From Synergistaceae bacterium (GTDB taxonomy: Bacteria > Synergistota > Synergistia > Synergistales > Aminobacteriaceae): a stretch of DNA of 40,333 nt. How positions within the stretch are numbered: the stretch's first letter is position 1; every line of letters begins with the position of its first letter. Location: positions 1-40,333 of the forward strand of contig JAFSXS010000015.1 in assembly GCA_017443945.1 (NCBI GenBank), read 5' to 3'. Under the pieces are notes generated by a model that saw only the letters and a program-made list of their open reading frames with translations, searched no databases and had not been told where the DNA came from. Made by a program: the position numbers and the translations under genes. Below, in pieces: positions 35,848-40,333 of this stretch.

Positions 35848-37464
35848 TTGCTCAACACAGACGTATTTGATCTGCACGCACAGTCCGACGGGATTTATTT
35901 ATCGTGTAACAGCAAAGATTTCAAGGAAAATGACGTTTATGCGTTCTTGAAAGAATATGGAATCTTGCGCTATGACTTCAAGGCGATACGAAATTTTATT
36001 AAAGACGGTCAGACATGCAAAATTTGCGGACGTAACCCGGCACTTGAGAAAGACGCAAAAGTTAATGTCTCACTCGCAGGCGATAAAATGTCAGCGTCAA
36101 TCACTATAGAACCGCCGTTTTTCGCTAAACCTTGGCCGAAGCTCGATGAAGTTATTGCGGTTTTACATGCTTACGGAATCAAAGTCGGAATCGATACAGT
36201 TGCAATACAATCATTATTAGCGCGTAAACTTGCAAATGAGTCAGTTGTCGTAGCAAAGGGGACTCCACCTATCGAAGGCAGCGACGCATATATTGAATTA
36301 ATAAAGGATCCTGATAAGCCGTTCGAGGTCAGAGACGATGAAAAAATTGACTTCTGGAGCCGCAGCACTATTGTTACAGTTCACCCCGGCCAGGAAGTTG
36401 CGATAAAACATCCTTTAGTGAACGGCAAAACCGGCGTTGACGTTACCGGAGCAGCAGTCAGAGCACAACCAGTAAAAAACGTAGAATTTTCTTTCGGTGA
36501 AGGACTCAAGCGCGACCCTGAGAACCCGTTAATTTTATTAGCAGTCGCAGAAGGTCAGTTAAAGAATGATAAAGGCCGTCTTGTTGTGCTGCCTGAATTA
36601 ACTATCGGGAATGATATAGATTTCAGCGTCGGCAGTATTGATTTTACGGGAGCTGTTAATATTCGCGGTTCGGTGCGTGAGGGCTTTCACGTTGCAGCAC
36701 AGGGAAATATCGAGATTAACGGCATGATTGAAGGCGCAGACGTTGACTCGCAGGGAGTAGTAATCATTCACGGCGGTGTCAGAGGCATGGGCAAAGGCAC
36801 TATACGCGCAAATAATGACGTGAGTCTAAGTTTTGCGGATCAGGCTACAATCAGGAGCGGCGGAAGTATTCTCGTGAAAAACTCTGTCCTTCACAGCAGA
36901 TTATATGCACGCAGGGCTGTTATTTCGTTAGGAGGCGGCAGACATTCACAGATTGCAGGCGGGCGGGTTGATGCAGGTCTTGAAGTCTCTTGCAATATTT
37001 TAGGCTCTGAAATGGGCACTAAGACAGAAATTATTGTCGGGACTCCTCCTGATATGCTCGAAAAGCGAAAAGTTTTCACGGGAGAAATTAAACGCTGCGA
37101 GGAAAATCTTGAGAAAATCGAGCCGAATTTTGCATTGTTGAAAAAATTAGAGTCAGCTGGTCAATTAGACGACTCAAAACGCGCCATGATGATGGATTTA
37201 ACAAAAATGAAGTTCCAGCTTCAGGCAGCACGCGATAATATGCAGAAGGAGCTTGACGACCTCGAAGAACAATTAGCACTAGTCCGCGATAAAGGCATTG
37301 TCAGAGTCAAAGATATTTGTTATCCCGGAGTTGTTATTTCTGTCAGAGGCTTAAATTATATCGTTCATGAGATTTGCAAATTTACGTCATTTATTGCCGA
37401 CGACGAAAAACGCTGCATTGTCTTAAAACCGTTCGATTATATGGCCGGCCACCTTGGAGGATAA
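35848..37464 (+). CDS. FapA family protein (DUF342)
   Basis: 538 aa. FapA-like proteins are found near flagellar genes; their role is not settled. An N-terminal mixed domain leads to a long beta-helix-like repeat region (about 245-370: VNIRGSVREGFHVAAQGNIE, GVVIIHGGVRGMGKGTI, IRSGGSILVKNSVL), then a coiled coil (about 395-475). The start is TTG 35848 with AGGAGGTGAA upstream. It follows fliA in the operon. Confidence 0.88.
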   Translation: MLNTDVFDLHAQSDGIYLSCNSKDFKENDVYAFLKEYGILRYDFKAIRNFIKDGQTCKICGRNPALEKDAKVNVSLAGDKMSASITIEPPFFAKPWPKLDEVIAVLHAYGIKVGIDTVAIQSLLARKLANESVVVAKGTPPIEGSDAYIELIKDPDKPFEVRDDEKIDFWSRSTIVTVHPGQEVAIKHPLVNGKTGVDVTGAAVRAQPVKNVEFSFGEGLKRDPENPLILLAVAEGQLKNDKGRLVVLPELTIGNDIDFSVGSIDFTGAVNIRGSVREGFHVAAQGNIEINGMIEGADVDSQGVVIIHGGVRGMGKGTIRANNDVSLSFADQATIRSGGSILVKNSVLHSRLYARRAVISLGGGRHSQIAGGRVDAGLEVSCNILGSEMGTKTEIIVGTPPDMLEKRKVFTGEIKRCEENLEKIEPNFALLKKLESAGQLDDSKRAMMMDLTKMKFQLQAARDNMQKELDDLEEQLALVRDKGIVRVKDICYPGVVISVRGLNYIVHEICKFTSFIADDEKRCIVLKPFDYMAGHLGG

Positions 37465-37470
37465 AAAATT

Positions 37471-37806
37471 ATGCAGCCAGTAAATTTATTGATGTCAAAT
37501 TTGAATGTCGAAGCAAGCGCACGCCATGCCCCGAATGCCTTAGCAGCCGCTCAGGAAACAGGACAGAGTCAGGAAATTATACGCGATGGAATTAGAATCG
37601 TTCAAACCGTGCAAGCAAGTGAGGCAATGAATAACGCCCAGCGAGTCCACCGCAAAAATTCTGATGAGCAGCAGCAAGACCAGCAGGGACAAAACCGGGA
37701 CAGCTTCGAGCATACCAAGCAAAAAGAAAATGAATCTCCCGCAGCAAATGCGCCTTTAATCCGGGAGAACGTCAGGAGCAAAAAAAGTTTTGAATTTCTC
37801 GCATAA
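37471..37806 (+). CDS. Small hydrophilic protein of unknown function in the flagellar operon
   Basis: 111 aa, Gln- and Glu-rich, with a QQQDQQGQN stretch near residues 67-75; no membrane segment or known domain. It starts six bases after fapA, so it is very likely translated with it. Similar small genes can sit at this place in flagellar loci of other bacteria, but none was recognised here by name. Confidence 0.75.
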   Translation: MQPVNLLMSNLNVEASARHAPNALAAAQETGQSQEIIRDGIRIVQTVQASEAMNNAQRVHRKNSDEQQQDQQGQNRDSFEHTKQKENESPAANAPLIRENVRSKKSFEFLA

Positions 37807-37814
37807 ATATTAAA

Positions 37815-37856
37815 TCCCTCTGGAATGAATTTATAAGCCGGAGGGAAAAATTTTTT
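37815..37856 (+). terminator. Terminator of the flagellar/chemotaxis operon
   Basis: TCCCTCTGG (37815-37823) pairs with CCGGAGGGA (37838-37846), nine pairs including one T-G, followed by an A5 and T6 (37851-37856). It ends a run of roughly 12 kb. Confidence 0.9.
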
Positions 37857-37869
37857 AGGGGGGCATATC

Positions 37870-38823
37870 GTGAACTTAAAGCGCAAACTAGGTTTAATAA
37901 TTCCTCATTTCGGTTTTGTCGGCAGAGCTATGCAGGATATAAATCAAGCAATTTTTCACTGGGATGAACGCCAGCATGATAAAACTTTCGGGAAATTGAA
38001 TCCGGATTTGAAATTTTTTGTCGTTCGCGGAAATAGTTTAATGGGCTTGCTTGCACTGTATTTAAATAACTTGCCGGTGATTTATGACGCGCTCGAAAAA
38101 GGCTTTATCCCCTATGTAGATTTCAAGAATTACAAGACTCAATATAATATAGACTCTCCCGTAAATGACTCTTTAAACGCGTGGGAATACTATTTTGAGC
38201 AGCCTTCTAATTATACGCTTGAAGAAATTTATCACAGCAAAAATGTCAGGTTATCAGGCTGGGAATTTTATTCTATGCCGAAAGAGCCTATGACTCCCGT
38301 AAATGATTCTATAATGCGCGAAATGATTAAACGAGTACCAGTCAAGAAATATATTTATGACACCGCAGAAAATAAAATCAAGTCTGACGGCATTGACAAA
38401 ATGATTGGTCTTCTTGTGCGCGGGACTGATTATGTAAAATTAAGGCCGATCGGTCATCCAATACCCCCAACTCCGGAAAATGCAGCCTCAAAACTTGATG
38501 AATTTATGACTAAATACGGGCAGCACAAAATTTTTCTGGCAACTGAAGACGAGAATATATATAATTTTTTCGTGAAGAGATACGGCGATTTAATTTATAC
38601 GAGCGATACTAATTTAGTAAAATATGTCGGCACTGATTATTTATGCAGCGAGATAACTTCATCGAATAAATATAAATTTGGGCTTGATTATCTCGTCAAA
38701 ATGATATGTTTGTCGCGTTGTAAATTTCTTATTGCGTCTCATACGGCCGGTACACGTTTTGCAAGATTCCTCAACAATGGCAGCTACATTGACGAGTATA
38801 TATTTAATTTGGGCAGATATTAA
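37870..38823 (+). CDS. Fucosyltransferase-like protein
   Basis: 317 aa, cytoplasmic with no signal peptide. The RGTDY motif (184-188) fits the GDP-fucose-binding motif I of alpha-1,6/O-fucosyltransferase-like families, and KIFLATEDENIYNFFVK and LIYTSDTNLV match the second half of such folds. The N-terminal AWEYYFEQPSNYTLEEIY block is shared with uncharacterised relatives. It may add fucose or a related sugar to a surface glycan. GTG 37870 is preceded by a GGGGGG run (37858-37863), an unusual ribosome site. Confidence 0.6.
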   Translation: MNLKRKLGLIIPHFGFVGRAMQDINQAIFHWDERQHDKTFGKLNPDLKFFVVRGNSLMGLLALYLNNLPVIYDALEKGFIPYVDFKNYKTQYNIDSPVNDSLNAWEYYFEQPSNYTLEEIYHSKNVRLSGWEFYSMPKEPMTPVNDSIMREMIKRVPVKKYIYDTAENKIKSDGIDKMIGLLVRGTDYVKLRPIGHPIPPTPENAASKLDEFMTKYGQHKIFLATEDENIYNFFVKRYGDLIYTSDTNLVKYVGTDYLCSEITSSNKYKFGLDYLVKMICLSRCKFLIASHTAGTRFARFLNNGSYIDEYIFNLGRY

Positions 38824-38860
38824 ATTTTCAGCTGAATAAAGATTTGTGACGGATTACCGG

Positions 38861-38950
38861 AGCCGTTTGCTCTCGTTGGTTGCAGCATAAACACGTCTGG
38901 CGCAAACATGTAAAAATTTTTACAAATATTCAACTTTATTAGCTATAATG
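38861..38950 (+). repeat. Whi-flanking repeat, copy 1 (promoter-like)
   Basis: GTTTGCTCTCGTTGGTTGCAGCATAAA, then a stretch with TTTACA (38919-38924), 19 bases and TATAAT (38944-38949). The core CTCTCGTTGGTYGCARCATAA is shared with the copies at 39885 and 40174. GTTG-loop-CAGC makes a short hairpin. It lies just before whiA and could promote it. Confidence 0.6.
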
Positions 38951-38952
38951 AA

Positions 38953-39128
38953 AATGAGACGCAGAAATAATATTTTTCGCAAAGGAGGTAAATTTTTTAG
39001 GTGGATAAAGATTTGTGGCTCGCAGGACTCTGGGATGAATGGCTGACGGACTCTATAAAGTCAACTCATGCGGCAGACTCAGAAGCAAGCGGCTTATTAA
39101 TGGGAATGAGACGCAGAAATAATATTTT
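38953..39128 (+). repeat. 24-bp direct repeat around the whiA start
   Basis: 38953-38976 (whiA leader) and 39105-39128 (inside whiA) are identical over 24 bases, 152 bases apart. The internal copy encodes part of the Arg-rich stretch of the N-terminal region. Confidence 0.75.
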
Positions 39129-39846
39129 CACGACTAACAGATTAAGAGCTGCAAGACGACTCACAGGGCCTGGAAAATTTAGACTCTGGCCTATGACGAG
39201 TTACGCGAAAAAATTTAATCTACAAATTTCCATGATAACGAGCAAGAATCATAAACCTTCTGTGAAATTTACATGTCCTAACGAAATATTAAAGCCTCCC
39301 GGAAAAAAATTTTACTGGTCATGGCTTAAAGGCTTATGGGGCAGCACAGGAGGTCTGTATTTCCCGAAAAACGGTTATTATTTGACGCTAATTATATCCG
39401 ACGAAAAAATTTCAGAATTGGCCGCAAAAATTTTAGAATCTACTAATTTGTCATGGAACAATCACAGAAATGAATTTACCCTCCGCAGGCACGACGATAT
39501 TATGACGTTCTTATATAATGCCGGTATGCCTTCAGGAGCGTTACAATTTGAAGATATCGCAATAATCAGATCCGCACGCAGCAGAGCAAATATCGCACGA
39601 AATTACGACGCAGCCAATATCGCACGTTCAGTCAATGCAGCACGCGAACAAATAAAACTTGCCGAAAAAATTTTATCTCTGGGAATGCTCGATAAATTGC
39701 CGGGAAAATTGCGCGAACTCGTGAAAGCAAGACTCGATTATCCTGACGCTACACTTGAAGAACTCGGCGCAAAATTAGAGACTCACATTACAAAGAGTGC
39801 CGTTAAATACCGTTGGTCAAGAATACAAAAATTTTTCTCGCAATGA
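39001..39846 (+). CDS. whiA: DNA-binding protein WhiA
   Basis: 281 aa. The LAGLIDADG-like half includes GSTGGLYFPKNGYYLTL (about 115-131). The C-terminal helix-turn-helix region begins with RNYDAANIARSVNAAREQ (about 200-217) and has ELVKARLDYPDATLEELG (near 250). WhiA affects cell division and, in many bacteria, binds its own promoter and other genes. The start is GTG 39001 with AAAGGAGGT upstream. No rapZ or yvcK neighbours are found here, unlike in Firmicutes. Confidence 0.93.
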   Translation: MDKDLWLAGLWDEWLTDSIKSTHAADSEASGLLMGMRRRNNIFTTNRLRAARRLTGPGKFRLWPMTSYAKKFNLQISMITSKNHKPSVKFTCPNEILKPPGKKFYWSWLKGLWGSTGGLYFPKNGYYLTLIISDEKISELAAKILESTNLSWNNHRNEFTLRRHDDIMTFLYNAGMPSGALQFEDIAIIRSARSRANIARNYDAANIARSVNAAREQIKLAEKILSLGMLDKLPGKLRELVKARLDYPDATLEELGAKLETHITKSAVKYRWSRIQKFFSQ

Positions 39847-39884
39847 TAGACAGATATAACGAATTATAGTGAAAACACTTAACC

Positions 39885-39966
39885 GCAAAGTCAAAGGCAA
39901 AACCTTATCGGTTACTCTCGTTGGTCGCAACATAAGAACATATATTTTTACAGCTATTTATGTGCA
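39885..39966 (+). repeat. Whi-flanking repeat, copy 2
   Basis: 82 bases, 79 identical to copy 3. AACC-TTATC-GGTT and GTTG-GTCG-CAAC hairpins are present. TTTACA, 19 bases, TATAAT follows at its end (39950-39979 region). Confidence 0.8.
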
Positions 39967-40173
39967 TTTGCTATAATATTAGCGCATGAATAAAGAAATA
40001 AAATTTTTATCTGCAAAAGTTTTTATTTTTTGTGTGAGGCATTATTATAACTGTGAAAAATTAATATTTTTGTAGTTGCAAATGTAGTTGTAAAATTCTC
40101 ATCTTTCGTAAAACATTGAGTGAAAATTTTTCTATGAATATTATATACTGAAAATTTTTTAAAATATATAAAT

Positions 40174-40255
40174 GCAAAGTCAAAGGCAAAACCTTATCGG
40201 TTACTCTCGTTGGTCGCAGCATAAGAACATATATTTTTACAGCTATTCAAGTGCA
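40174..40255 (+). repeat. Whi-flanking repeat, copy 3
   Basis: 82 bases, 79 identical to copy 2; TTTACA is kept but no TATAAT follows. The GTTG hairpin partner changes to CAGC as in copy 1. Confidence 0.8.
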
Positions 40256-40317
40256 AGAATCCGGGAAAAATTTCATCGCCCATTTGAAGCGCAAATAAAT
40301 TGTATCCCCGCCGCCTC

Positions 40318-40333
40318 GCTCCCACCCACCCAC
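40318..40333 (-). repeat. C-rich end sequence (partial G-quadruplex)
   Basis: CCCACCCACCCAC runs off the edge of the window; the same unit as at 11315 and, in reverse, at position 1. Confidence 0.7.

Larger units (their letters stand above)
39847..40333. other. Right-end intergenic region, repeats only
   Basis: Holds two 82-bp repeats (39885-39966 and 40174-40255) and a C-rich end. A 29-codon ORF (39986-40075) follows a promoter-like box but has no ribosome site, so it is not called. Confidence 0.7.

Noticed and set aside
39986-40075. 29-codon ORF after a TATAAT box near the right end
   Set aside because: No ribosome site, low-complexity AT-rich codons and no recognisable content.
38861-40255. 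CRISPR array
   Set aside because: The three repeat copies have irregular spacing and no constant spacer length; no cas genes seen.

Overview
The window looks like chromosomal DNA of a member of the Synergistota, probably a gut-type lineage. The clearest taxonomic sign is a GGC-rich, Cys-containing, hydrophobic, basic C-terminal tail at 2989-3075. It matches the Synergist-CTERM protein-sorting signal known from that phylum. A flagellar/chemotaxis run in the order flhA-flhF-flhG-cheB-cheA-cheC-cheD-fliA-fapA and many GTG/TTG starts with strong AGGAGG sites fit this. The DNA is AT-rich. Both ends stop in GGGTGGG/CCCACCC simple sequence, so this may be a whole contig broken at repeats.

Left part (1-11300): a CitG-like gene; a broken secreted Synergist-CTERM gene (one frameshift and one TAG stop); an Hsp20 chaperone; a membrane-anchored Ntn hydrolase with a glutaredoxin-like protein; an isochorismatase-family hydrolase; an ArnT/PMT-like membrane glycosyltransferase; an unknown secreted protein; and galE followed closely by a PAS protein with a degenerate GGDEF domain and rsmA.

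Middle (11300-24400): tRNA-Val(GAC) with its own promoter and terminator; a membrane-anchored TerB_N/TerB_C protein; a DUF2156 protein; HU; then a minus-strand surface-glycan operon (CDP-alcohol phosphotransferase and two GT2 glycosyltransferases). Two neighbouring genes of this operon carry long poly-G tracts (11 and 14 G). The 14-G tract puts its gene out of frame by exactly one base, which makes this a strong candidate phase-variable locus. Next come valS, a threonine-aldolase-like gene, folK, class II galT and an unknown secreted protein.

Right part (24390-40333): a tnpB-only IS200/IS605-type element with matching subterminal hairpins and an intact nuclease; then a plus-strand flagellar/chemotaxis operon of about 12 kb. 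It covers the export gate (FlhA), placement and number control (FlhF, FlhG), adaptation and signalling (CheB, CheA, CheC, CheD), the flagellar sigma factor (FliA), FapA and a small unknown protein, and it ends at a clear terminator. A fucosyltransferase-like gene and whiA follow. Around whiA lies a three-copy intergenic repeat with a promoter-like core and a conserved hairpin.

Most products are recognisable. The features most worth a second look are the poly-G glycan locus, the cheB leader hairpin, the whiA-flanking repeats, the near absence of TAG stops, and the TnpB element with a predictable guide.
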